From: an uncultured Bacteroidales bacterium
Lineage (GTDB): Bacteria; Bacteroidota; Bacteroidia; Bacteroidales; UBA932
Length of the DNA stretch: 50,391 nt
NCBI GenBank assembly: GCA_934693135.1
Contig: CAKUVA010000017.1
Coordinates: forward strand, 1 to 50,391
Direction: 5' to 3'
Shown piece by piece: positions 1 to 8,344 of the stretch. The position numbers were made by a program, and so were the translations under genes. How positions within the stretch are numbered: the first letter of the stretch is position 1; each line of letters opens with the position of its first letter. The notes under the pieces are model-generated. The model saw only the letters and a list, made by a program, of their open reading frames with translations. It did not search any database and was not told the origin of the DNA.

Positions 1-19
1 AACCATGTAAAAATATTTT

Positions 20-50
20 TTTGCAGTTCGCGTGCAATTTTATAAATTTG
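20..50 (+). promoter_or_regulatory. Promoter of efp
   Basis: A TTTG at 20-23 and TAAATTTG at 43-50 are 19 bases apart, which is the Bacteroidota housekeeping layout (TTTG, about 19 bases, TAnnTTTG). The efp start codon is 50 bases further on. Match seen in sequence; promoter activity is inferred. Confidence 0.75.
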
Positions 51-100
51 CGGTCTAAATTGTCCGTAAGACATTAGATATTAAATTATATATAAAATAT

Positions 101-664
101 ATGGCAACAACAGCTGATTTCAAAAACGGAATGTACCTTAATTTCAATGGCAAGCCATGCATGCTCGTATATTTCCAGCATGTAAAGCCAGGAAAAGGTC
201 CAGCTTTCGTTAAGACAAAACTCCGTAACCTTGAAAATGGTCGTATCCTTGAGAACACTTTCACTGCAGGTGCAAAAGTAGACACCATAAATGTGGAAAG
301 ACGTCCATATCAGTTCCTTTATGAGGATGAGGACGGATTTAACTTTATGCACGAAGAGACATTCGAGCAGATCCATCTTCCTAAAGACGTTGTAGAGAAC
401 GCCGACCTTATGAAAGAAGGACAGCACGTAGAAATGATGTTCGTCGTTGACGATGAGAGATGCCTCACATGCGAGCTCCCTACATATGTAACACTCAAAG
501 TAACATATACCGAGCCAGCTGTCAAAGGTAACACTGCATCTACTAGCGCATTGAAAGAGTGCACACTCGAGACCGGTGCCAAAATCATGGTTCCTCTCTT
601 CATCAATCAGGATGACGTTATCACTGTAAATACTACAGATCGTTCATACGGACAGAGAGTCTAA
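101..664 (+). CDS. efp: Elongation factor P
   Basis: Translation factor EF-P binds between the P and E sites of the ribosome and relieves stalling at proline runs. The 187-residue length is normal for the family. The protein shows the N-terminal KOW-like barrel with the PGKG tip loop (Lys32 is the tip residue that some bacteria modify), then the two OB-like domains, ending in a typical DRSYGQRV tail. No modification enzyme (EpmA, EarP, YmfI) is visible nearby, so the state of Lys32 cannot be judged. It is a single-gene unit with its own promoter (20-50) and a strong hairpin terminator (682-720). No alternative function is likely. Confidence 0.97.
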   Translation: MATTADFKNGMYLNFNGKPCMLVYFQHVKPGKGPAFVKTKLRNLENGRILENTFTAGAKVDTINVERRPYQFLYEDEDGFNFMHEETFEQIHLPKDVVENADLMKEGQHVEMMFVVDDERCLTCELPTYVTLKVTYTEPAVKGNTASTSALKECTLETGAKIMVPLFINQDDVITVNTTDRSYGQRV

Positions 665-681
665 TTTTATAAAACTACTAT

Positions 682-724
682 AAAGGGGCTTGACTAAAAA
701 GCATTAGTCAAGCCCCTTTTTCTT
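682..724 (+). terminator. Rho-independent terminator of efp
   Basis: A 16-base-pair stem (682-697 with 704-719) has a six-base loop and is followed by a T-rich tract. The stem is long and G/C-rich at its base, a textbook intrinsic terminator just after efp. Confidence 0.9.
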
Positions 725-915
725 GTTTTCAGCGAGGTTAACCTCGACCTTGTTTCTGAATATTCAATTCACAGAGAGTTTAACCTTTTGGTTCGGACTC
801 TTTTTTAATTTTCAGTTCGCTGAAAACCGTACGGATTAAAACGTTATTTCCGTACCAAAAGTCTATTACATTACGAATTGTACAAACTAAAACGTTTTCA
901 CCGAACGAAATCCGA
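725..915. repeat. Structured intergenic element with inverted and direct repeats
   Basis: No gene fits here. An 11-base perfect inverted repeat (725-735 and 817-827, GTTTTCAGCGA type) encloses about 80 bases. Inside and beside it are a 14-base palindrome (733-746), AACC-TTTT-GGTT (783-794), and TTTTCAG-TTCG-CTGAAAA (809-826). Further on are GTACGGA/TCCGTAC (829-835 and 849-855) and two copies of a TAAAACGTT-type motif (837-845 and 888-896). GTTCGG (791-796) can also pair with CCGAAC (901-906). It lies between the ends of convergent genes. It may be a MITE-like intergenic repeat or an untranslated structured RNA; nothing shows which. Confidence 0.5.
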
Positions 916-926
916 GACAAACAAAA

Positions 927-2081
927 TCAGCCTATATTGACATAATCACGTATATCTTGAGCAGAAACCGGATTAGAACCAAGTATAAGCAAACGCTCTA
1001 CCACATTTCTCAGTTCTCGAATATTTCCAGTCCAACTTTTCGCTTGAAGAAGTTTCATAGCCTCTGGTGAGATGATTTTCCTTGGCATGCCTGATTCCGT
1101 GCAAACTTGATCTATGAAATAGTCTACAAGAAGTGGTATGTCGTCCTTACGTTCATCAAGTGACGGAACATGAAGCACAATAACACTCAATCTATGATAA
1201 AGGTCTTCACGGAAATTACCCTTTTCTATCTCAGCTTTCAAATCCTTGTTAGTAGCCGCAATCACTCGAACATCTACTACAATATCCTTATCACTACCAA
1301 CCCTGGATAGTTTCTTCTCCTGAAGCACTCTCAAGACCTTAGCCTGAGCTGCAAGGCTCATATCACCTATCTCATCAAGGAACAAAGTTCCCCCATCCGC
1401 CTGTTCAAACTTTCCTTTATGCTGTTTTATGGCAGACGTGAATGCCCCTTTTTCATGTCCAAACAACTCACTTTCGATAAGCTCCGAAGGAATAGCAGCG
1501 CAATTCACATCCACATAAGGCATATTGCTTCGCAAGCTCTGCTGATGTAAACTTCTGGCTACAAGTTCCTTGCCTGAACCATTAGGACCTGTTATAAGAA
1601 CTCGAGTATTAGTCGGAGCCACCTTCTCAATCATATCACGCAAATGTTGCATTGGAGCAGACTCCCCTATCATTTGCTGCCCATAGACTCTTTTCTTGAG
1701 ATTCGTATTCTCCGTGATAATTTTGGTACGATCAGCAGCATTCTTTATAGTGATGAGTATTCTGTTAAGATCTAATGGTTTCTGGATAAAATCGAATGCA
1801 CCTTTCTTTATGCACTCTACAGCAGTATCTATATCACCATGTCCTGAAATCATTATAATAGCAGCATCTACCCCGTCATTCCTCAACTTATCAAGAACTT
1901 CCGTTCCTTCCATATTAGGCATCTTGATGTCACAGAAAATGACATCATATTTTTCTTTCTCTGCCATATCTATGGCAGATGCTCCATCTTCAGCGACATC
2001 CACATCATACCCTTCGTCTCCGAGTATCTCCTTCAGAGAGTTCCTAATAGGACGTTCGTCATCTACAACAAGTATTTTCAT
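927..2081 (-). CDS. Sigma-54-type response regulator lacking a DNA-binding domain
   Basis: This is a two-component response regulator of the NtrC class. Residues 1-120 are a receiver domain with acidic pair Asp7/Asp8, phosphoacceptor Asp51 and Lys101. Residues 135-375 are an AAA+ domain with Walker A (GPNGSGK, 165-171) and Walker B (TLFLDEIGD, 232-240). The sigma-54 contact loop reads GAFTSA (212-217) instead of GAFTGA, and the protein stops at 384 residues with no Fis-type helix-turn-helix. I chose the ATG at 2081 because the receiver fold begins there and AAGGAAA lies just upstream; the in-frame start at 2120 only adds a basic 13-residue tail. It follows lptB closely, last in a dnaX-lptB unit. 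No histidine kinase is in the window. Its promoter targets are unknown. Confidence 0.88.
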   Translation of the reverse strand: MKILVVDDERPIRNSLKEILGDEGYDVDVAEDGASAIDMAEKEKYDVIFCDIKMPNMEGTEVLDKLRNDGVDAAIIMISGHGDIDTAVECIKKGAFDFIQKPLDLNRILITIKNAADRTKIITENTNLKKRVYGQQMIGESAPMQHLRDMIEKVAPTNTRVLITGPNGSGKELVARSLHQQSLRSNMPYVDVNCAAIPSELIESELFGHEKGAFTSAIKQHKGKFEQADGGTLFLDEIGDMSLAAQAKVLRVLQEKKLSRVGSDKDIVVDVRVIAATNKDLKAEIEKGNFREDLYHRLSVIVLHVPSLDERKDDIPLLVDYFIDQVCTESGMPRKIISPEAMKLLQAKSWTGNIRELRNVVERLLILGSNPVSAQDIRDYVNIG

Positions 2082-2123
2082 ATTCGCAAATTTCCTTAAA
2101 AGCCGTTTAGCAATTCTCAAAAA

Positions 2124-2918
2124 TCATTCCTGCGCCTGCTGTCTTGCAGCCATAAGTTCTGCATGTTCACGCCGAGCCCTCTCAACGGCAGGAGAGCGCT
2201 TGAGCACAAAGCCTGAGCTGAGGTACTTTGTCCTCACATCCTCATCTTCAGCAAGCTTCGTAGGAGTACCTGATTGTAGAATCGTACCCTCATACAGAAG
2301 ATATGCCCTGTCGATTATAGCCATTGTTTCACCAACATTATGGTCGGTTATTATGACACCTATATTTTTATATTTCAACTTAGCTATAATATACTGGATA
2401 TCTTCCACTGCTATAGGGTCGACACCAGCAAAAGGTTCGTCGAGGAGGATGAATTTCGGATCAATGGAAAGAGCACGAGCTATCTCACAACGGCGTCTCT
2501 CACCTCCAGACAGCTGAATACCAAGGCTCTTTCGGACTTTGGATAGATTAAATTCATCAATAAGCGATTCCAGACGTTCCTGCCTCTCTGCTTTAGTCAT
2601 ATTCGACATCTCCATAACAGACATAATATTGTCCTCAACAGACATCTTTCTGAATACAGACGCCTCTTGAGGAAGATATCCTATACCCTTCAATGCCCTT
2701 TTATACATAGGCAAATCCGTAATATCCTCATCATCAAGATATATACGGCCAGCATTAGGAACAATCTGGCCTGTAATCATATAGAAGCTCGTAGTCTTTC
2801 CCGCACCATTTGGTCCAAGAAATCCAACAATCTCCCCCTGTTCAACTTCCATGGACACGCCCTTGACGACTGTCCTTACACCATATTTCTTAACAATATT
2901 TTCGCAATGGAGTTTCAT
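2124..2918 (-). CDS. lptB: LPS export ABC transporter ATP-binding protein LptB
   Basis: LptB is the cytoplasmic ATPase of the LptB2FG machine, which pulls lipopolysaccharide out of the inner membrane and pushes it along the Lpt bridge. The 264-residue protein has Walker A (GPNGAGKT, 35-42), the ABC signature LSGGE (136-140) followed by [10 protein letters not shown], and Walker B (FILLDEP, 156-162). The C-terminal extension beyond about 240 residues is charged ([14 protein letters not shown]) and slightly longer than in E. coli. It sits 17 bases after dnaX and just before the response regulator. LptF/G/C/A are not in the window. A general branched-chain-type ABC ATPase is the only alternative; the sequence fits LptB much better. 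Confidence 0.93.
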   Translation of the reverse strand: MKLHCENIVKKYGVRTVVKGVSMEVEQGEIVGFLGPNGAGKTTSFYMITGQIVPNAGRIYLDDEDITDLPMYKRALKGIGYLPQEASVFRKMSVEDNIMSVMEMSNMTKAERQERLESLIDEFNLSKVRKSLGIQLSGGERRRCEIARALSIDPKFILLDEPFAGVDPIAVEDIQYIIAKLKYKNIGVIITDHNVGETMAIIDRAYLLYEGTILQSGTPTKLAEDEDVRTKYLSSGFVLKRSPAVERARREHAELMAARQQAQE

Positions 2919-2935
2919 CTTCTTCTATTATTTGT

Positions 2936-4759
2936 CTACTTGACATCCAAGTCAAAGTCCTTTACAAGTTTCTGTATTTCCTCATTTTCTGCCATAACTA
3001 CCTTAGCCTTATCTTCCGGCATGTAAATTTTCTTTTCCACATGGTCGTCAGATACGACTTCCACAGCAAGCCTAACCTTGGAAGTTCCCATAGCTTTCTG
3101 CAACTTACCCTCAAGTTCACGGAGCAACATTTCCTCAATCCATTTTTGTTGAGCCACATTTAACACCATGAAACTAACAAGCTTATAGTCCCCTTTGTCA
3201 GATATCTGAACCTTGGCATTGGCAAGAGTAGTGGATAGACGCGGACGTGAAGAATATTCCTCAGGAAGTTTACGCCAATCCATCAGAATCTCAGCATCAT
3301 CTGGGATTCTATCACCGAGTGATTTAACAGCAGAAACAGTCGACGTTTCAGCTGTTTCTTCCTTAATAGCATCAAGAGACAATGCCGCAGCAGATTTGGA
3401 AACGCGTTTCCGACGTACTGGAGCCATCTCAGAATTTGCTTCCGTCTCCATAGATTCAGTCCCAAGCCCTGAAGATTCCTCCACAACAGGTTTCGTCTTG
3501 GCCATATCAGCAGATGAAGATTCCTTAGGTTTGTTATCCATATTTCCAGAGGAAGGTCTCACAGATTGTTGTGGTGACCGCGCCGCAGGAGAAACCGCAG
3601 GAGAATCAGGTTTGGCAGACTGTGCCACAGGAGCAGCAGGACGCAATGACACTGGGCCTCCTGTAAGGAAACACAATTTCATCAGCGCGAATTCTATATG
3701 AAGACGAGGATTGATACTTTCCTTATAACCGGCTTCACATTGCGCCGTAACAGAAAGGGCATCATAAAGAAACTGCAGAGTACATTTGTCCGCCTGTTCC
3801 TTATATTTTCTTTTTAAAGAATCCGGAAACTCAAGCAAAGCTTCGAGAGCGCCGTTTTTAGCTATCATCAAATTACGGAAATGAGTACTAAGTGACGCCA
3901 CGAAATACAATGCATTGAACCCCTTGGACAATATGCCATCGAATTCGAGAAGCGCAGAAGCGTAATCGTTGGAAAGCATGTTTTCGGTCAAATGAAAACA
4001 ATGCTCATAATCAAGCACATTCAAGTTCCTGATTACATCTTCATATTTCACCTCCGTGCCGCAGAATGCTACTGTCTGATCGAATATTGTCAATGCATCA
4101 CGCATAGCCCCATCAGCCTTTCGCGCAATGACATGAAGAGACTCGTCATCTATCGTAATATTCTCCTTAGTAGCAATAGCCTTAAGGTTCTTGACAATAT
4201 CCTGAATGCTGATTCTATTAAAATCATACGTCTGACATCTTGAAAGAATGGTCGGAAGTATCTTATGTTTCTCGGTGGTAGCAAGAATAAATATGGCATG
4301 CGCCGGAGGCTCCTCAAGTGTCTTCAAGAATGCATTGAACGCAGACTGAGTCAGCATGTGTACCTCATCTATAATATACACACTATATCGGCCTACTTGT
4401 GGAGGTATCTGAACTTGATCCATAAGAGCCTTTATGTCGTCCACACCATTATTAGACGCAGCATCAAGCTCATGTATGCAATATGACCTACCCTCTTGGA
4501 AGGAAATACATGATTCACAATGTCCACACGGCTCCATATCTTCTGTCGGAGATGCACAGTTTATGGTCTTGGCGAAAATTCTTGCAGCGCTAGTCTTTCC
4601 CACACCTCTCGGTCCACAAAAAAGATAGGCATGCGCCAGCTTACCGCGTATAATGGAATTTTTAAGGGTCCGAACAATATTATCCTGACCTATCAAATCC
4701 TCAAATGAGTCTGGGCGATATTTTCTGGCCGAGACTATATATGGCGTATTTTCCGGCAT
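2936..4759 (-). CDS. dnaX: DNA polymerase III subunit gamma/tau
   Basis: This is the clamp-loader ATPase that loads the sliding clamp during replication. The 607-residue protein has Walker A GPRGVGKT (49-56), a four-cysteine zinc site (Cys68, 78, 81, 84), a DEVH-type Walker B near 126, the SRC motif of clamp loaders near 168, and a collar domain. After about residue 365 comes a Ser/Pro/Ala-rich linker, then a C-terminal domain for polymerase contact. I chose the ATG at 4759 because the conserved SARKYRP motif follows it; a start at 4807 would add 16 unrelated residues. It leads the dnaX-lptB-regulator unit. A TATATTTG (4809-4816, minus strand) is its likely -7 box. No internal frameshift site for a short gamma form was identified. 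Confidence 0.96.
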   Translation of the reverse strand: MPENTPYIVSARKYRPDSFEDLIGQDNIVRTLKNSIIRGKLAHAYLFCGPRGVGKTSAARIFAKTINCASPTEDMEPCGHCESCISFQEGRSYCIHELDAASNNGVDDIKALMDQVQIPPQVGRYSVYIIDEVHMLTQSAFNAFLKTLEEPPAHAIFILATTEKHKILPTILSRCQTYDFNRISIQDIVKNLKAIATKENITIDDESLHVIARKADGAMRDALTIFDQTVAFCGTEVKYEDVIRNLNVLDYEHCFHLTENMLSNDYASALLEFDGILSKGFNALYFVASLSTHFRNLMIAKNGALEALLEFPDSLKRKYKEQADKCTLQFLYDALSVTAQCEAGYKESINPRLHIEFALMKLCFLTGGPVSLRPAAPVAQSAKPDSPAVSPAARSPQQSVRPSSGNMDNKPKESSSADMAKTKPVVEESSGLGTESMETEANSEMAPVRRKRVSKSAAALSLDAIKEETAETSTVSAVKSLGDRIPDDAEILMDWRKLPEEYSSRPRLSTTLANAKVQISDKGDYKLVSFMVLNVAQQKWIEEMLLRELEGKLQKAMGTSKVRLAVEVVSDDHVEKKIYMPEDKAKVVMAENEEIQKLVKDFDLDVK

Positions 4760-4808
4760 GACTTGAAAATTTATATATGACAGCCTCTCAGAGACGAGTC
4801 TATTCATA

Positions 4809-4837
4809 CAAATATACGCATAAATTTTGTAACTTTG
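4809..4837. promoter_or_regulatory. Divergent promoter region, dnaX versus exported-protein unit
   Basis: TATATTTG on the minus strand (4809-4816) faces dnaX, and TAACTTTG on the plus strand (4830-4837) faces the exported-protein gene. Both match the Bacteroidota -7 consensus TAnnTTTG. Neither has a clear TTTG at the usual 19-base distance. Their spacing means the two polymerases would compete for the same stretch. Confidence 0.55.
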
Positions 4838-4866
4838 TGTTTAGCGAGACACAAATGACAAATACA

Positions 4867-5694
4867 ATGAAAGTAGCAAAAATAATCACTATCATAGCAG
4901 CGCTGACCATGTCAATAAGCGCATTTGCTCAGGCACAAATAACGACCAAAAAAGAAAAGGTCAGCGACTTCACGATAAAGACCATGAAAGTGGCTCTTTC
5001 CGGAAACGAATTCATTGACCAAGCAATAAGGGAGTCCATGAACAACACCTGGAGCCTCTCACCTTTTGAGTTCTGCACAATCGACGAGTTCGAAAAGTTA
5101 AAAAACAACGAGGAATATTACTTCATGGTTCCGGTAAAAGCTCTCTACAGAAAGGAGACCGCCCCTGGTGTAATGATGCTCTGCCTTGTCAAGGGGAAAC
5201 CGGAAGCAAAGAACATCAATGACATGGTAGATGTAATAAGCATGCCTATATGTGCAGCTGATATTCCTTCAGGACGCGAGGCTGCCATGCTTCCAGGTAT
5301 TTTGGATATAATGCAAGGATATGTCAGCAAATCTATGCAAACAGGTTTCAAAGGCATAGGATCATATACCAAGCCTCTATCCAAATCACGAAAAGTAGTT
5401 GTATGCGAGGATGACCTTTGCGAGGCGATAACAGAAAAAGACAAAGCCAAATACGCGAAAAAAGGTGTCATGATAACCGATGAGGAGACTGCCGACAGTC
5501 TTTTCATGATCGGAAATGCGAAAACTGTAGTAAGCTATGTTGTCGCACCCGCAGATCCACAGAAAGGCTCATTCTGCTGGAACTTTCTCATTGACGCAAA
5601 GACACACGACTTGTACTATTTTCGAAAGCACAAGATAACGAAGCCTGAGCTCTCCGGATTTTTGAAAAGCGATATGGGTAAAATCAGCAAATAG
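4867..5694 (+). CDS. Exported protein of unknown function
   Basis: I do not recognise this protein. It has about 275 residues, with a clear Sec signal peptide at the N-terminus (MKVAKII, a hydrophobic stretch, then AFAQ), so it is periplasmic or outer-membrane associated. The mature part is soluble-looking, mixed alpha/beta, with few cysteines and no lipobox. I chose the ATG at 4867 because the signal peptide starts there; an ATG at 4855 adds four residues, and an in-frame start at 4777 lies upstream of the likely promoter. It ends six bases before the M16 peptidase gene, so it is the first gene of a four-gene unit. A role as chaperone or substrate partner of that peptidase is possible but not shown. 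Confidence 0.75.
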   Translation: MKVAKIITIIAALTMSISAFAQAQITTKKEKVSDFTIKTMKVALSGNEFIDQAIRESMNNTWSLSPFEFCTIDEFEKLKNNEEYYFMVPVKALYRKETAPGVMMLCLVKGKPEAKNINDMVDVISMPICAADIPSGREAAMLPGILDIMQGYVSKSMQTGFKGIGSYTKPLSKSRKVVVCEDDLCEAITEKDKAKYAKKGVMITDEETADSLFMIGNAKTVVSYVVAPADPQKGSFCWNFLIDAKTHDLYYFRKHKITKPELSGFLKSDMGKISK

Positions 5695-5700
5695 GCGGAT

Positions 5701-6939
5701 ATGATTTCAGGTAAAGCGAACTGCGGACTACAATATGCCGTAAAACGTAGCGGCTCTGCAGTAGGATATTGTTCACTGGGAATAAACTGTGGGACTCGTT
5801 CCGAGAACGGATTTCATAGCGGTATAGCACATTTTACGGAACATACATTATTCAAGGGAACTTCGCATAAAAAAGCCTCAGTGATAAGTAGCTATCTCGA
5901 CAAACTTGGTGGCGAACTAAACGCATATACGACTAAGGAAGAAATAGTGTTGCACGCCACTGTACTAAAAGAAGATTTATACAAAGCAAGTTCACTACTC
6001 ATGGAAATAGCCACGTCGGCGACTTTCCCGGACAATGAGGTAGAGACTGAACGAGGTGTCGTAATCGATGAGATAAAATCCTACAAGGACAGCCCTGCTG
6101 ATGACGTATATGATCGTTTCGAGGAAATGTTGTTCAAAGGGCACCCTCTGTCAATGCCAATTCTTGGGACTGTAAAATCTGTGAAGGAAATCACATCAGA
6201 TGAACTGCGCAGGTTCATGAAAGAAAAATTTGTGCCAACAGCAATAGCGTTTACAGTGGTCGCCGACATTGACGAAAAGAAAATGGAAGCCAGTATTTTG
6301 AAGCTTTGCTCGAAATTTTTTGGCGATTCCTCGAATGGCAATGTATGCGACAACATTGAAAAGCCGACTCCAATAGTCTTGAACAATGTCTTCAATGAAA
6401 CAATAATGAAGAAAAACCATGAAGCAAATGCCGTAATTGGAGGATTCGCACCTTCGTTGTACGAAGAAGATGAGCGAATAGCTACCATACTAATGAGCAA
6501 TATAATAGGAGGCCCGGCCATGAATTCAATATTAAACAAGACATTGCGAGAAAAAAACGGCTGGGTATATGGTGTGGAAAGTTCTTATACACAGTACGCT
6601 GACACCGGGATACTTGCAATATCGCTCGGATGTGAACGCGAGAATATTGACAGATGCATGGCAGCCATTCAGAAAGAGATTCTGAAACTGCAAAACTTCG
6701 AGTTAACTGAAACAAGGCTGAAAGCTGCAAAAAAACAGTTGTTAGGCCAGCTCGCCATAAGTTCTGACAATGGTGAGGCACAATGTTTAAGTATGTGCAA
6801 AAGTCTGCTTTCATACGGAAAAATTTCGACAGCAGCAGAAACAAGAAGACAGATAGAGGCTGTTTCTGCCGCACAAATTAGAGAAATGGCATGCAAAATT
6901 TTTGCGCCAAAACTGACCAGTTCGCTTATAATGCTTTAA
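5701..6939 (+). CDS. M16 family zinc metallopeptidase
   Basis: This is a processing-peptidase-like zinc protease of 412 residues. The inverted zinc motif HxxEH is present as HFTEH (His44, Glu47, His48), and the third ligand Glu124 follows in the family arrangement Glu117-x6-Glu124. Residues 1-200 form the catalytic half and 220-412 the inactive M16_C half, so it is a single-repeat enzyme like the mitochondrial processing peptidase beta subunit and Bacillus MlpA. No signal peptide is seen, so it is probably cytoplasmic. In other Bacteroidota, M16 peptidases are often found as pairs; here only one is present. It lies between the unknown exported protein and the O-methyltransferase. The substrate is unknown. 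Confidence 0.9.
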   Translation: MISGKANCGLQYAVKRSGSAVGYCSLGINCGTRSENGFHSGIAHFTEHTLFKGTSHKKASVISSYLDKLGGELNAYTTKEEIVLHATVLKEDLYKASSLLMEIATSATFPDNEVETERGVVIDEIKSYKDSPADDVYDRFEEMLFKGHPLSMPILGTVKSVKEITSDELRRFMKEKFVPTAIAFTVVADIDEKKMEASILKLCSKFFGDSSNGNVCDNIEKPTPIVLNNVFNETIMKKNHEANAVIGGFAPSLYEEDERIATILMSNIIGGPAMNSILNKTLREKNGWVYGVESSYTQYADTGILAISLGCERENIDRCMAAIQKEILKLQNFELTETRLKAAKKQLLGQLAISSDNGEAQCLSMCKSLLSYGKISTAAETRRQIEAVSAAQIREMACKIFAPKLTSSLIML

Positions 6940-6951
6940 AGCCAAAAGATT

Positions 6952-7590
6952 ATGGAAAGTCCGATGGAAAAATACATTGAAGAACATTGTTCCATACACA
7001 ACGATGCTCTAAACTGGTTAGAAAGGCAGACCAACATTAGGACCAACTATCCGAGGATGCTTTCTGGACATACCCAGGGAGCTTTCCTGTATATGTTAAC
7101 AAAAATGTTGAGTCCGCATAATGTACTCGAAGTAGGCACTTTCACAGGATATTCAACCATCTGCATAGCTTTAGGACTTCCGGAAGGAGGGCATATTGAT
7201 ACTCTTGAAATTAATGATGAATTAGAAGATCTGATAACCGAGGGTTTCTCCCGAGCAGGTGTGGAAGACAAGATATCTCTTCATGTTGGAGATGCTATCG
7301 AGTCCATGCGGAACTTCCAAGGAAAGAAGACCTATGATCTCACATTCATTGACGCCAACAAGAGAGAATATCATGATTACTATGAACTTGCATTAACATT
7401 GACCAGACCTGGAGGATTCATTCTTGCAGACGACGTTCTTTGGGATGGGAAAGTGTATGCAGACAAGGTGCCGTCAGACAAACAAACAGCAGGAATTGTA
7501 AAATTCAATGATTCAGTAGCTGAGGACCAAAGGGTAGAAACAGTCATTTTGCCTGTCAGACATGGACTCAGCATAATAAGGAAAAAATAA
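6952..7590 (+). CDS. SAM-dependent O-methyltransferase (catechol OMT-like)
   Basis: A class I methyltransferase of the O-methyltransferase family 3 (caffeoyl-CoA/catechol OMT type), 212 residues. The SAM-binding motif VLEVGTFTGYST spans about 58-69, an acidic residue follows at the end of strand 2 (TLEIND), and TFIDANKREY carries the metal-binding Asp typical of this cation-dependent family. Two ATGs are possible (6952 and 6964); the first is kept because it is closest to the upstream stop codon. Its TAA overlaps the ATG of the thiamine pyrophosphokinase gene (TAATG), so the two are translated together. The acceptor is unknown; family members act on small catechols and also on tRNA (TrmR). 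Confidence 0.88.
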   Translation: MESPMEKYIEEHCSIHNDALNWLERQTNIRTNYPRMLSGHTQGAFLYMLTKMLSPHNVLEVGTFTGYSTICIALGLPEGGHIDTLEINDELEDLITEGFSRAGVEDKISLHVGDAIESMRNFQGKKTYDLTFIDANKREYHDYYELALTLTRPGGFILADDVLWDGKVYADKVPSDKQTAGIVKFNDSVAEDQRVETVILPVRHGLSIIRKK

Positions 7591-8285
7591 TGGCAAACGC
7601 AGTCATAATATGCAATGGAGAGTTTCCCAAAAAGGAATACCCACTTTACCTTCTGAAATCAGCAGACTACATCATTTGCTGTGATGGGGCGGCAGCGACA
7701 TACCTGAAGCGATGCCAGAAGATTTTTGGACAAGAGCGGAGGCCTGATGCGGTCATAGGCGACCTTGACTCACTATCCTCCGCCATGCAGAAAAAAGTTG
7801 CAGATATCCTGATAAAAGAAGACGAGCAGGATTTTAATGACTTGAACAAAGCATTCAGATATGTTCTCAAGACATATAAAGACATTGATACGATACATAT
7901 TCTCGGAGCAGGCGGAATGAGAGAAGACCATACTATCGGCAACTTATCATACTTGATGGAATATAAGAAGGAACAGGCTGGCCTAAAGAAGAAGGTGCTG
8001 CTTGAAGGTATAGATATCAATCCTAACTTGAATATTGACATGGTCTCTGACTGGAGCACAGCTTTCGCTATCTCTGACAGTGTATCTTTCTATGTTGGAG
8101 AAGGCCGGGAAATTTCACTTTTTTCCACAGATAATTCACTGAATATCAAGTCTGAGGGGCTCAAATGGAAGACGGATAACGTAGTATTCGACAACTGGTG
8201 GAAAGCCACACTGAACATAGCTGACAGAGATGAAGTAAGTCTTAAACTGAACCATCCGTCTGCAGTATTAATAATAATTGACTGA
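7590..8285 (+). CDS. Thiamine pyrophosphokinase
   Basis: Transfers pyrophosphate from ATP to thiamine, giving the cofactor thiamine diphosphate. The 231-residue length fits bacterial TPKs. The motifs are present: CDGAA (31-35), the metal-binding VIGDLDS (55-61), DFNDLNKA (81-88, usually written D-x-TDL-x-KA), and GAGGMREDHTIGNL (106-119), which fits the family GGRxDH motif except for Met in place of Arg at one site. The C-terminal beta-sandwich thiamine-binding domain follows. It is translationally coupled to the methyltransferase. No thiamine-specific riboswitch was seen in front of this unit. Confidence 0.9.
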   Translation: MANAVIICNGEFPKKEYPLYLLKSADYIICCDGAAATYLKRCQKIFGQERRPDAVIGDLDSLSSAMQKKVADILIKEDEQDFNDLNKAFRYVLKTYKDIDTIHILGAGGMREDHTIGNLSYLMEYKKEQAGLKKKVLLEGIDINPNLNIDMVSDWSTAFAISDSVSFYVGEGREISLFSTDNSLNIKSEGLKWKTDNVVFDNWWKATLNIADRDEVSLKLNHPSAVLIIID

Positions 8286-8344
8286 ACAAGAACAACAATC
8301 ATTATTGCCGGTCATATATTCCGGTAACATAAACACATAGGATT

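Noticed and set aside
1696..2517. Plus-strand open frame of 273 residues
   Set aside because: It lies opposite the regulator and lptB genes, which have clear family motifs. Its translation is rich in Ser and Ile without any domain, as expected for a shadow frame.
3213..3701. Plus-strand open frame of 162 residues opposite dnaX
   Set aside because: Falls in the low-complexity linker of dnaX, where shadow frames are easily open.
8290..8335. Small hairpin TTGCCGG/CCGGTAA as a terminator or riboswitch before the polyferredoxin gene
   Set aside because: Seven base pairs with no T tract and no known riboswitch core; too weak to report.
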